From Zhihengliuella sp. (GTDB taxonomy: Bacteria > Actinomycetota > Actinomycetes > Actinomycetales > Micrococcaceae), in assembly GCF_031178195.1 (NCBI RefSeq), contig NZ_JAPSJL010000001.1:124001-188000 (forward strand): a stretch of DNA of 64,000 bases. Direction: 5' to 3'. This document shows, piece after piece, positions 1 through 7,846 of this stretch. Within the stretch, counting starts at the first letter, position 1. Every line of letters begins with the position of its first letter. The notes under the pieces were generated by a model. It did no database searches, was not told the origin of the DNA, and saw nothing but the letters and a program-made list of their open reading frames with translations. The position numbers and the translations under genes were made by a program.

Positions 1-474
1 GTTCACGGCGTCCACTGTCACCTGGTAGTCGCCGACGGCCGCGGCGGTGCCGAGCTGGTTCGCCTCTGTCGCGGCGGCGGCTGACTGCTCCTCCTCGGTG
101 GCCGCGCGTTCGCCGGTCTCGGCCTGCTCGATCGTCTGGTCCACGGCGTCCTCGGCGCCGTCGAGGACGGACACGTAGAACGCCTGCGTCGCGAAGACGA
201 CCACGATGGCCATCACCGCGATCACGGTGGACGCGATGCCGAAGCCCTTGCCGCCGTTCCGCCTGGACGCCATGACCAGGGAGGCGATGCCGAGGCCCAG
301 CGCGATGACGCCGAGGACTGCGGCGACGTTGTTGATGATCGGAAGCGCCGAGAGGCAGATGGCGACGAGCGCCACCACGAGTGCGGTGATGCCGAGTCCG
401 CGGCCCGCGCGCGTCCTCGGCTTCGCCCCCGTCGGCGCGGACGGAGGCTGGGTGGTCTGTTCCGGATGGCTCAT
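1..474 (-). CDS. DUF4190/DUF4352-type membrane protein, partial (C-terminus off the left edge)
   Basis: The reading frame starts at ATG 474 and is open to base 1, giving 158 codons without a stop. The N-terminus is Pro/Thr-rich and cytosolic. Two hydrophobic segments follow, at about residues 28-68 and 78-98, with short basic turns between them, which is the DUF4190 arrangement. An acidic Glu/Ala/Thr-rich linker (residues 105-145) leads into GDYQVTVDAVN at the edge, which looks like the first strand of a DUF4352 (immunoglobulin-like, extracytoplasmic) domain. Function is unknown; such proteins are common in Gram-positive envelopes. A perfect 9-bp hairpin lies 30 bp upstream of the start. The family call is moderately sure because most of the DUF4352 domain is missing. 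Confidence 0.75.
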   Translation of the reverse strand, partial: MSHPEQTTQPPSAPTGAKPRTRAGRGLGITALVVALVAICLSALPIINNVAAVLGVIALGLGIASLVMASRRNGGKGFGIASTVIAVMAIVVVFATQAFYVSVLDGAEDAVDQTIEQAETGERAATEEEQSAAAATEANQLGTAAAVGDYQVTVDAVN

Positions 475-503
475 TTCTCCCCCAAGAGGTCGGTGATGAT
501 GTC

Positions 504-525
504 GGTCCCGAGAGTGCTCGGGACC
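504..525. repeat. Perfect inverted repeat, 9-bp arms with 4-nt loop
   Basis: GGTCCCGAG-AGTG-CTCGGGACC, 30 bp upstream of the leftward gene that starts at 474. It could be an operator or a leader hairpin. The rest of 475-741 shows no gene; it holds only the upstream region of the ferritin-like gene. Confidence 0.5.
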
Positions 526-741
526 CAGCTCGAACAGTAGGCAGTGCCACCCACAGGATGGCGTCGAGGATCCTCGAGGGGACCTCACGGCGGCCCGCAC
601 CTAGATCGGGGCGGGTACGCGAGCACCTTCCAGCGAACTCCAAGGAGCTGTCCCTGTTCTTTCAGGAAGCGCTTGTTAGGTTCGGGGAACAGGCGGCCGG
701 ACGGCCGCCGCACCTCAGTTCCCTTAGGAGGATCTCAGACC

Positions 742-1227
742 ATGCAGATCAAGAACTCGGAAGAACTGTTCGTACGCCTGCTCTCGCTGGCCAACAGCGC
801 GGAGCAGCAGATGACCAAGGCGCTGCCCAAGCTCGCGCGTGCGGCTGAGAACCCCAAGCTCGTCGAGATGTTCGAGCACCACCTCGAGGAGACCGAGGGA
901 CAGCTGGAGCGCATCGACCAGGTCGCGAGCACCCTGGACATCACGCTGAAGCGGATCAAGGACCAGTCCATGGCCGCCCTCATCGGCGACGGCGAGGAGT
1001 TCATCGAGGCCACCGAGAAGGGCGCGCTGCGCGACGCCGCCCTCGTGGGCGCGGCCCAGCGCGTGGAGCACTACGAGATCGCCGGATACGGCACCCTCTG
1101 CGCCTTGGCCTACGAGCTGGGCTACACGGAGGCGAAGAACATCCTCGCCGAGACGCTGGCGGAGGAGAAGTCGACCGACGAGAAGCTCACCTCCGTGGCC
1201 GAGTCGAAGGTCAACAAGCAGGCCTAG
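742..1227 (+). CDS. DUF892 (YciE/YciF) ferritin-like protein
   Basis: The 161-residue product has the DUF892 four-helix ferritin-like fold. It opens with MQIKNSEELFVRLLSLANSAEQ, and the helices carry the expected Glu/His pairs: HHLEETEGQ near residue 50, EEFIEATEKG near 85 and RVEHYEIAGYG near 110. The family consists of stress-induced, probably di-metal proteins such as E. coli YciE/YciF; the biochemical role is not settled. The start is fixed by AGGAGG at 726-731, ten bases before ATG 742. An upstream in-frame ATG at 544 lacks a ribosome site and adds a low-complexity tail. The gene stands alone and is closed by two strong hairpins. Confidence 0.9.
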   Translation: MQIKNSEELFVRLLSLANSAEQQMTKALPKLARAAENPKLVEMFEHHLEETEGQLERIDQVASTLDITLKRIKDQSMAALIGDGEEFIEATEKGALRDAALVGAAQRVEHYEIAGYGTLCALAYELGYTEAKNILAETLAEEKSTDEKLTSVAESKVNKQA

Positions 1228-1241
1228 CGGCCCCTCCGTTC

Positions 1242-1279
1242 CGGAGAACCGGAGGAGACGAACGGCCTCCGGTTCTCCG
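1242..1279 (+). terminator. First of two tandem hairpins downstream of the ferritin-like gene
   Basis: Perfect 14-bp stem, 1242-1255 with 1266-1279 (CGGAGAACCGGAGG / CCTCCGGTTCTCCG), with loop AGACGAACGG at 1256-1265. It lies 15 bp after the stop codon. There is no U-tract, as is common for actinobacterial terminators. Confidence 0.8.
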
Positions 1280-1290
1280 CAGGACAGACG

Positions 1291-1326
1291 AAGGCCCCGG
1301 GAGAGACGAACGGCTCCCGGGGCCTT
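1291..1326. terminator. Second tandem hairpin, probably bidirectional
   Basis: Perfect 13-bp stem, AAGGCCCCGGGAG (1291-1303) with CTCCCGGGGCCTT (1314-1326). The loop at 1304-1313 is again AGACGAACGG. It sits between convergent genes, so it may stop the leftward acetyltransferase transcript as well. Confidence 0.8.
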
Positions 1327-1378
1327 CGTGCGCGCGGCCGGGGTCTCGACCCGCCCCAGACGAGGCGCCGGGGAGACG

Positions 1379-1891
1379 TCAGAGCCAGCGGGTCATGAAG
1401 ACGCTGTTCTCATCCTCGACGTACGTCCCGAACGGCTCGCAGGGAGCGAACCCCTCCGACGCGTACAGGCCGCGCGCGGCGGCGAAGTAGTCCTCCGTGC
1501 CCGTCTCCAGGGAGATGCGCCGGACCCCGCGGGCCGCTGCGTCGCCCACCAGGAGGCGCACCATGGCTCGCGCGAGCCCGCGGCCGCGGTAGCCCGCGTG
1601 GGTGCGCATGCTCTTGAGCTCCTCGTGACCGGCCTGCGGCTCGCCGCCGGGGCCGTGCACGACGGCGATGCCGCCCGTCGCGATGAGGGCGTCGCCGTCG
1701 TACGCCGTCCACAGGCGGACGGACGGCCGGTCCAGACCGGCCAGGTCGAGCGCATGCACGCTCTCCGGCGGTGACGTGGCCGCCATGTCCGCGAGGTGCT
1801 CGCCGAGGAACGCCTCGAGGCGCGGGTCGGCGAAGTCGGCGCGTCGGACGGCGAAGCCGACGAGGCCAGGGGCGGATGACGTTGCGGTCAC
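1379..1891 (-). CDS. GNAT family N-acetyltransferase
   Basis: 170 residues from GTG 1891. It has a GNAT fold: the acceptor-side strand DALIATGGIAVVHG, then motif A at YRGRGLARAMVRLL (the acetyl-CoA pyrophosphate loop R-G-x-G-L/A). The C-terminal pattern is RRISLETGTEDYFAAARGLY followed by GF, as in the small-molecule (Acetyltransf_1) branch. The substrate is unknown. The open frame extends to an ATG at 1978, but that start would overlap the end of the upstream gene and add an Arg/Ala-rich tail; the GTG leaves a 62-bp gap. Neither start has a strong ribosome site. Confidence 0.8.
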   Translation of the reverse strand: MTATSSAPGLVGFAVRRADFADPRLEAFLGEHLADMAATSPPESVHALDLAGLDRPSVRLWTAYDGDALIATGGIAVVHGPGGEPQAGHEELKSMRTHAGYRGRGLARAMVRLLVGDAAARGVRRISLETGTEDYFAAARGLYASEGFAPCEPFGTYVEDENSVFMTRWL

Positions 1892-1953
1892 GACGGCGAT
1901 TCTACGGGCCGCGGCGTCCCGCCCGCCGCGGACGGGTCGCGCGGTGGAGCCGG

Positions 1954-2889
1954 TCAGAGGTCCTGCTCGGCGAGCCATTCGTCGGCGATGGTCGCGGCCG
2001 GCAGCTGCTCGTCGACGCTGCGCCCGTTGAGCTCGAGGAGCTCCTCGGAGGTCAGCGCCGCGCTGACGCCGTCGATCACGCCGGCGGCCTCGTCACTCAC
2101 GTTGTCGCTGGCCAGCGGCACCAGGTGCGAGGCCAGGAACAGACCCTCGGTGTCCTCGAGCACCTTGAGTCCGTTCTTGCTGATCGACGGATCGCCCGTG
2201 TAGACAATCGCGAGCTGGATGTCGCCGTCCTTGAGCGCCTTCACGGTGAGCGGTCCGCCGCCGTCCTCGATCGGGGTGAACCCCACCTCCACCCCGTACG
2301 CCTCCGCGAGGCCCTCGGGGCCGTTGGGCCGGTTCTCCGCCTCGGAGTTGGCGCCCATGGTCATCGGCACGTCGATGTCCTGCAGGTCCTCGATCGTCTC
2401 GAGGCCGTGCTCGTCGGCGAACTCCTGCGTGACCGCGTAGGCATCCTGGTCCGTGGCCGGGGCCTGGTCCAGCACCCGCAGTCCCTCGGGCGTGGCCTCC
2501 TGGAGCTCCGCGTAGACGTCCTCGCTCCGGGTCGCCTGGCTGTCCGGTACCCAGTACTTCAGCAGCGGCCCCGTGTACTCGGGGAACAGGTCGATCGAGC
2601 CGGACTCGATCTCCGGCAGGTATGCCTCGCGCTGGCCGATGCGGAACTCGCGCTCCACCTCGTGCCCGGCGTCCTCGAGCGCCTGCGCGTAGATCTCGGC
2701 GACGATCTCGTTGGAGTAGTAGTCCTGGGATCCGACGACGATCGGTCCGGACGCGGCCGAGCCGCCGTCGTCGGTGCCGCCGGACCCGGAGTCCAGCGGG
2801 TCGCCGGACCCGCAGGCGGTCAGTGTCAGGGCCGCGGCGGCGAGCGCGCCGGTCAGGCCGGTCAGGCGTCGGAGGTTGCTGTCCTTCAT
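1954..2889 (-). CDS. Osmoprotectant (glycine betaine/choline-type) ABC transporter, substrate-binding lipoprotein
   Basis: 311 residues with a lipoprotein signal peptide (lipobox LTAC, Cys26). The mature part is an OpuAC/ProX-like domain: VVGSQDYYSNEIVAEIYAQ near the start, then LFPEYTGPLL near residue 105, a hallmark of the OpuC/ProX branch. It would bind quaternary-amine osmolytes outside the membrane and hand them to the two permeases. It is the last of four overlapping genes (ATGA overlap with the permease gene upstream). The exact ligand cannot be read from the sequence. Confidence 0.9.
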   Translation of the reverse strand: MKDSNLRRLTGLTGALAAAALTLTACGSGDPLDSGSGGTDDGGSAASGPIVVGSQDYYSNEIVAEIYAQALEDAGHEVEREFRIGQREAYLPEIESGSIDLFPEYTGPLLKYWVPDSQATRSEDVYAELQEATPEGLRVLDQAPATDQDAYAVTQEFADEHGLETIEDLQDIDVPMTMGANSEAENRPNGPEGLAEAYGVEVGFTPIEDGGGPLTVKALKDGDIQLAIVYTGDPSISKNGLKVLEDTEGLFLASHLVPLASDNVSDEAAGVIDGVSAALTSEELLELNGRSVDEQLPAATIADEWLAEQDL

Positions 2890-3575
2890 GCGTGCGCCTT
2901 TCGGTTCGTTGTTGTCTGGAGCCTAGCGGCCCGGCGGGCCCGGCGCTGCAGTTGCGCCAGGAGGACTTCGGCCAGGAGGGCGAGCGCGGCCACCAGCAGC
3001 GCCCCCGCGAGCATCTCGGCGTAGTCGCGGGACTTGAGCCCGGAGAACAGGTAGCGGCCGAGGCCGACGTCGGCCAGGTACGCGGCGAGGGTCGCCGTCG
3101 CGATGACCTGCAGGACCGCCGCGCGCAGGCCGCCGATGATCACCGGGGCGGCCAGCGGCAGCTCGACCCGGGTGACGATCTGCCATTCGCTCATGCCGAC
3201 GGCGCGGGCCGCGCCCGTGACGTTCGGGTCGACGGCCTGGACGCCGGAGTAGGCGCCGGCGAGCAGCGAGGGGACGGCCAGGACCACGAGGGCGAGGATC
3301 GGCGCCTGGACGCCGATCCCGAGCCACAGCCCCAAGAGGGTCAGCAGGCCGAGCGTGGGCACGGCCCGGGCGGCCCCGGCGATCCCGACGACGGCGGTGC
3401 GCCCGCGCCCGGTGTGCCCCACGAGCACGCCGGCCGGGAGGGCGACGACGGCCGCGGCCGCGACGACGGCGGCGGTCACGAGGACGTGCTCGCCGATCCG
3501 GCCGCCGATGGCACCGGGCCCGGACCACTGGGCCGGGTCCGTCAGCCAGGCCCAGGCCTCCAGGAGCAGGCTCAT
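2886..3575 (-). CDS. Osmoprotectant ABC transporter permease (second)
   Basis: 229 residues with about five or six membrane segments and a BPD_transp_1 domain. The cytoplasmic coupling motif is present around GAARAVGMSEWQIVTRVELP (EAA loop). It pairs with the neighbouring permease to form the channel of an OpuC/ProU-type importer. The start ATG at 3575 overlaps the stop of the upstream permease by 4 nt. Longer in-frame extensions upstream are antisense-like noise from the preceding genes. Confidence 0.88.
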   Translation of the reverse strand: MSLLLEAWAWLTDPAQWSGPGAIGGRIGEHVLVTAAVVAAAAVVALPAGVLVGHTGRGRTAVVGIAGAARAVPTLGLLTLLGLWLGIGVQAPILALVVLAVPSLLAGAYSGVQAVDPNVTGAARAVGMSEWQIVTRVELPLAAPVIIGGLRAAVLQVIATATLAAYLADVGLGRYLFSGLKSRDYAEMLAGALLVAALALLAEVLLAQLQRRARRAARLQTTTNRKAHA

Positions 3576-4297
3576 GCGCGGCCCCCGTTCCCGCGCTCGC
3601 CCCGGACGGCGGGCTGCAGGGCCGACGGCGGGAGGAGCGACGGCGTCGTCCCCGCCCCGACGGCCGAGGCGCGTGTCCACGGGGTCGCCGCGCGGGCGGC
3701 GAGCACCACGAGCCCGTCCAGCACGAGCGCCAGGAGCACGGTGGCGACGACCCCGGTGACCACCTCGGCGACGATGCCGCGCTGGAAGCCGTCCGTGAAC
3801 AGGGTGCCGAGGTTGGCGACGCCGATGAGCGCGCCGATGGTCACCAGACCCACGGTGCTGACCGTGACGACGCGCAGTCCGGCGGCGATCACGGGGACGG
3901 CCAGCGGCAGGTCCACGGCCCAGAACATCTGGCGGGGCGAGTGCCCCACGGCCACGGCGGCCTGCCGCACGGCCGGATCGACCGAGGCGAAGCCGTCCGC
4001 GACGCTGCGGACCAGCAGTGCGACGCCGTAGACGGTGAGGGCGATGATCATGGTCGCCGCCGAGCGCAGCGGCACCCCGAAGACCGCCGGGACCATGATC
4101 AGCAGGGGCAGTGCCGGGATGGCGTAGAGCAGGCTCGCACCGGAGAGCAGAGCACCGCCGAGCCGCGGGCGAGCGTGGGCCAGCCAGCCGATCGGCACCG
4201 CGATCAGCAGGCTGAGCAGGATCGCCGGGAGGCTGAGCAGCAGGTGCGCCCACGTCAGCTCCAGGACCAGCCCCCACGAGTACTGCAGCCAGGTCAC
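3572..4297 (-). CDS. Osmoprotectant ABC transporter permease (first)
   Basis: 241 residues, multi-pass, with a BPD_transp_1 domain and an EAA-type loop at AVRQAAVAVGHSPRQMFWAV. It begins MTWLQYSWGLVLELTWAHL, typical of OpuCB/OpuCD-like permeases. ATGA overlaps at both ends show translational coupling within the four-gene operon ATPase, permease, permease, binding protein. The C-terminus is Ala/Pro/Gly-rich and probably cytoplasmic. Confidence 0.88.
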   Translation of the reverse strand: MTWLQYSWGLVLELTWAHLLLSLPAILLSLLIAVPIGWLAHARPRLGGALLSGASLLYAIPALPLLIMVPAVFGVPLRSAATMIIALTVYGVALLVRSVADGFASVDPAVRQAAVAVGHSPRQMFWAVDLPLAVPVIAAGLRVVTVSTVGLVTIGALIGVANLGTLFTDGFQRGIVAEVVTGVVATVLLALVLDGLVVLAARAATPWTRASAVGAGTTPSLLPPSALQPAVRGERGNGGRA

Positions 4298-5112
4298 GCG
4301 CTGCCCTCCAGGACGCCGATCGGCCGGCCCGCGGCATCCACCAGGATCCGCCGTCCGCCGACCTCCTGCTCGTGGATCCGGCGCTCGTGGCGGTCGGCGC
4401 CGATGAAGCGCCGGACGAAGTCGTCGGCGGGCGCGGCGAGCAGTTCGGCCGGAGTTCCGGCCTGGGCGATCCGCCCGCCCTGCTGGAGCACGACGACGTC
4501 GTCGCCCAGGCGGAAGGCCTCATCGACGTCGTGCGTGACCAGGAGGACCGTCTTGCGCAACTCCCGCTGCAGGCGGCTGAGCTCGTCCTGGAGCTCGCAG
4601 CGGACGATCGGGTCGACGGCCCCGAAGGGCTCGTCCATGAGGAGGACCTCCGGGTCGGCGGCGAGCGCGCGGGCGACGCCCACACGCTGCTGCTGGCCTC
4701 CCGAGAGCTGGCCCGGGTACCGGCGGCCGAGCTCGGAGTCCAGGCCGACGCGCTCCAGGAGCTCCGAGGCCGCGTGGCGGGCCTGCCGGCGGCCGGCGCC
4801 GTCGAGCACCGGGACGGTGGCGATGTTGTCCAGCACGTCGCGATGCGGCAGGAGCCCGCCGGCCTGCAGGACGTAGCCGATCGAGCGGCGGAGCCGGACG
4901 GGGTCCGCACCGGCGACGTCGCGGCCGTCCACGAGGACGGTGCCGGAGGTCGGATCGACCATGCGGTTCACCATGCGCAGCAACGTGGTCTTGCCGCATC
5001 CGGACGAGCCGAGGAGGACGGTGATGCTCCCGGCGGAGACCGTACGGCTGAAATCCTCGACGGCCACGGCGCCGCCCTTGTAGGTCTTGCTGACGGATCG
5101 GAATTCGAGCAT
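4294..5112 (-). CDS. Osmoprotectant ABC transporter ATP-binding protein
   Basis: 272 residues. Walker A is GSSGCGKTT (about residue 35), the Q-loop follows, the signature is LSGGQQQR, Walker B is LLMDEPFGAVDP, and the switch His is in THDVDEAF. It drives the OpuC-like importer and is the first gene of the operon. Homologues such as OpuCA are usually near 380 residues and end in two CBS domains that sense ionic strength. Here only a short remnant (RILVDAAGRPIGVLEG) is left, so osmotic gating through CBS domains is probably absent. The start ATG 5112 is preceded by GGAGGAG. Confidence 0.9.
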   Translation of the reverse strand: MLEFRSVSKTYKGGAVAVEDFSRTVSAGSITVLLGSSGCGKTTLLRMVNRMVDPTSGTVLVDGRDVAGADPVRLRRSIGYVLQAGGLLPHRDVLDNIATVPVLDGAGRRQARHAASELLERVGLDSELGRRYPGQLSGGQQQRVGVARALAADPEVLLMDEPFGAVDPIVRCELQDELSRLQRELRKTVLLVTHDVDEAFRLGDDVVVLQQGGRIAQAGTPAELLAAPADDFVRRFIGADRHERRIHEQEVGGRRILVDAAGRPIGVLEGSA

Positions 5113-5374
5113 CGAGACTCCTCCACTCCCCTGGGGTGCTGTCCAGCCTATACGCGGGCCCGCCCGAGCGGACCGACGGTCCGGGCCGTTCCGAGGTTCG
5201 ACGCTGAGGCGGTTCGCCCGGGAGGGAGGTTCGCCGCAGAGGAGACCGTGCAGGAATTCGGACGGTTCCTGAGAGCTTCCTGGGAACTACTGCCGGGCTG
5301 GCTCCCGTCGGTTCGCGAGCTGTTAGCTTGACGCAAGGGCTGACATGGGAAGACACGAGCGCGAGGAGCCACCG

Positions 5375-5860
5375 ATGGACTTGGAGATCGGCCAGCACAG
5401 AGAGTTCCAGAAGAAGGAGTGGCTCGCCACGCGGATCGGCTGGGTCCTGATCGCGCTCTTCCTGCTGGCCGGCCTGCTCGGGTTCCTCGGCCCGGGCCCC
5501 TTCAGTCAGACCACCGCCACGAGCGATTCGGGCTACGTCGCCGTCGAGTTCCAGCGCATCGGGCACAACAACGCCGACGACAACCTGACCCTCGACCTGT
5601 CCAACGAGACCGTCACCGACGGCAAGGTGACCGTCCATCTGACCGGGACCTGGCCGGAGAGCGTGGACATCACCGGCGTCTCGCCGCAGCCCAGTGCGGA
5701 GTACGCCGTGCCGGGCGGGACGGCGTACGAGTTCGAGGTGCTCGACGGTGCGGACGTCTCCGCATCCTTCGCCTTCCGCGCCACCGGCTACGGCCCGCTC
5801 GATGCGACCGCCTCCGTGGACGGCGACTCCGTCGACTTCACCCAGTTCGTCCTACCGTAG
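5375..5860 (+). CDS. Membrane-anchored protein of unknown function, paired with a YetF-type protein
   Basis: 161 residues. A short charged N-terminus (MDLEIGQHREFQKKEW) is followed by one membrane helix (about residues 24-43) and an extracytoplasmic beta-rich domain with no Cys. I do not recognise a named family. It ends 9 bp before the DUF421 gene, and the two look co-transcribed. The start at 5375 is chosen for GAGGAG at 5363-5368; an ATG at 5345 is also in frame. Upstream, GGAAC (5283-5287) and CGTC (5306-5309) sit 18 bp apart, faintly like an ECF-type promoter. Otherwise 5113-5374 holds nothing recognisable. Confidence 0.7.
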   Translation: MDLEIGQHREFQKKEWLATRIGWVLIALFLLAGLLGFLGPGPFSQTTATSDSGYVAVEFQRIGHNNADDNLTLDLSNETVTDGKVTVHLTGTWPESVDITGVSPQPSAEYAVPGGTAYEFEVLDGADVSASFAFRATGYGPLDATASVDGDSVDFTQFVLP

Positions 5861-5869
5861 GGAGCCATC

Positions 5870-6331
5870 ATGGACGCCGTACTCCGCGCCCTCGCCATCT
5901 ACCTGATCCTGCTGCTGCTCTTCCGGCTCATGGGGAAGCGGACCATGAGTCAGGTGACGACGTTCGACTTCGTCCTGCTGCTGATCGTCGGCGAGGCCAC
6001 ACAGCAGGCGCTCCTCGGCGAGGACTTCTCGATCGTGCAGGCGGCGCTGGTCGTCGCCACGCTCATCGCCTTGAGCCGCTTCTCCGACTTCCTCGGCTGG
6101 AAGTTCCCCACGTTCGGTCGCGTCACCGAGAGCGTGCCGCTGGTCCTGGTGCAGGACGGCAAGGTGCTGGACGACGTCCTCACCAAGGAGCACCTCACCG
6201 CGGACGAGATCATGGACGCCGCCCGCGAGACCCAGGGGCTCGAGCGGATGGACCAGATCAAATGGGCGGTGCTGGAGCAGTCCGGCACCATCAGCGTGGT
6301 CCCGCGGGAGAACGCCGCGCCGAAGTCCTGA
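5870..6331 (+). CDS. DUF421 (YetF/YcaP-type) membrane protein
   Basis: 153 residues. About three membrane segments (residues 7-25, 36-52, 57-75) carry the signature LLLLFRLMGKRTMSQVTTFDF. A small cytoplasmic domain follows (VPLVLVQDGKVLDDVLTKEHLT...DEIMDAARETQG), typical of the YetF C-terminal domain. The molecular role of the family is poorly defined; Bacillus paralogues are linked to sporulation and the envelope. It follows the anchored protein at 5375 by 9 bp, so the two probably act together. Length and motif order fit the family well. Confidence 0.87.
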   Translation: MDAVLRALAIYLILLLLFRLMGKRTMSQVTTFDFVLLLIVGEATQQALLGEDFSIVQAALVVATLIALSRFSDFLGWKFPTFGRVTESVPLVLVQDGKVLDDVLTKEHLTADEIMDAARETQGLERMDQIKWAVLEQSGTISVVPRENAAPKS

Positions 6332-6550
6332 CGGGATGGCCCGTCAGCAGGCTTCCAGAACTGGCCGCCCGGCGCGTAGCAACGCGGACCGGTGTAGCCG
6401 GGGTAGCCGCCGCCACCCGACGACTCACTACTCGACGGCGACAGTGGTGCGGACCGGCGTCGGATGGTCCTGGGCTGGACGAGGAGGTGCACTAGTCTTC
6501 TATGCCATGGGCGCTGGGCGACGGCTGGCGCGCGAGCAAGGAGGTCGACC

Positions 6551-7822
6551 TTGGAGTCGCCTGAGACGACTGCCGCCGTGGAGACGACGGAGCAGGAAGC
6601 CGCCAGAGTCCACCGGCGGACGCTGACCGTGGTGATCCTCAGTCAGATCCTGGGCGGCGCGGGTCTGGCGGCCGGCGTCGCGGTGGGCGCCCTGCTGGCC
6701 CAGGACATGCTCGGCTCCGACGCCCTCTCCGGGCTGCCGACTGGCCTGTTCACCCTCGGGTCGGCGCTGGCGGCGTTCCTCGTGGGCCGCTCCACGCAGA
6801 GCTTCGGCCGCCGAGTGGGCCTCGCCTACGGTTTCATCGCCGGCGGCATCGGCGCCCTCGGCGTCGTGATCGCAGCCACCACGGGCAGCCTGCCGCTGCT
6901 CTTCGCCTCGCTGTTCGTCTACGGGGCCGGCACGGCGACCAACCTCCAGGCCCGCTACGCCGGCACCGACCTGGCCCCTGCGGACCGGCGGGGGTTCGGC
7001 ACCAGCATGGCGATGGTCGCCACCACCGTCGGTGCCGTCGCCGGTCCGAACCTGATCGACCCACTCGGGCGGTTCGCCGACTCGCTCGGCGTCCCGACCC
7101 TGGCTGGGCCGTTCATCCTCGCCGCGGCCGCCTACAGCGCGGCCGGACTCGTGCTGTTCGTCTTCCTGCGCCCGGACCCGTACCTGCTGGCGAAGCGCAT
7201 TGCAACGGATGCCGCAGCGCGGGAACCGGTCGGGTCGGCGCCCCGGACGGTGCCGAAGGTCGGGATCGGCGCCTCGGTGGGTGCCACGGTGATGGTCCTG
7301 ACCCAGATCGTGATGGTCGCGATCATGACCATGACGCCGATCCACATGCGCGCCCACCACCACGAGATGGCCGCCGTCGGGCTCGTCATCGGCATGCACA
7401 TCGGCGCGATGTGGCTGCCCTCCCTCGTCACCGGCACCCTCGTCGACAAGCTGGGGCGCACGCCGATGGTCATCGCCTCCGGCGTCACCCTGCTGCTGGC
7501 CGGGCTGCTCGCCGCCACCGCTCCGGGCGACTCGCTCGGCCTGCTCATCCTCGCCCTCGTGCTGCTCGGCATCGGCTGGAACCTCGGCCTGGTCTCGGGC
7601 ACCGCCCTGGTCGTCGACGCCACCGTCCCGCAGAACCGCCCCCGGACCCAGGGCACCATCGACGTGCTCATCGCCCTCGCCGGAACCGGAAGCGGCGCGA
7701 TGTCCGGTCTGGTTATGTCCGCGACCAGCTACCAGATGCTCTCCCTCGGCGGCGGCGTCCTAGCACTGCTGCTCATCCCCGTGCTGATGTGGGCACGAGC
7801 CAAGCACCCCCTCCGCGTTTGA
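6551..7822 (+). CDS. MFS transporter
   Basis: 423 residues, about 12 membrane helices. The cytoplasmic loop 2-3 signature is GRSTQSFGRRVGLAYG, and a second copy in the C-terminal half reads TLVDKLGRTPMVIASG. The branch resembles uncharacterised actinobacterial MFS carriers; the substrate is unknown. The start is TTG at 6551, six bases after a full AAGGAGG (6538-6544). Extending to the ATG at 6464 would translate the ribosome site and add a Cys/Arg-rich tail. A His-rich patch (IHMRAHHHEM) lies in a mid-protein loop. The 219-bp region upstream has no gene. Confidence 0.85.
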   Translation: MESPETTAAVETTEQEAARVHRRTLTVVILSQILGGAGLAAGVAVGALLAQDMLGSDALSGLPTGLFTLGSALAAFLVGRSTQSFGRRVGLAYGFIAGGIGALGVVIAATTGSLPLLFASLFVYGAGTATNLQARYAGTDLAPADRRGFGTSMAMVATTVGAVAGPNLIDPLGRFADSLGVPTLAGPFILAAAAYSAAGLVLFVFLRPDPYLLAKRIATDAAAREPVGSAPRTVPKVGIGASVGATVMVLTQIVMVAIMTMTPIHMRAHHHEMAAVGLVIGMHIGAMWLPSLVTGTLVDKLGRTPMVIASGVTLLLAGLLAATAPGDSLGLLILALVLLGIGWNLGLVSGTALVVDATVPQNRPRTQGTIDVLIALAGTGSGAMSGLVMSATSYQMLSLGGGVLALLLIPVLMWARAKHPLRV

Positions 7823-7846
7823 CGAGCGGACCGGCGGCCGGTGTCC

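Noticed and set aside
680-705. TTAGGTT near the ferritin-like gene as a DtxR/IdeR box
   Set aside because: Only a half-site is present; the symmetrical half is missing.
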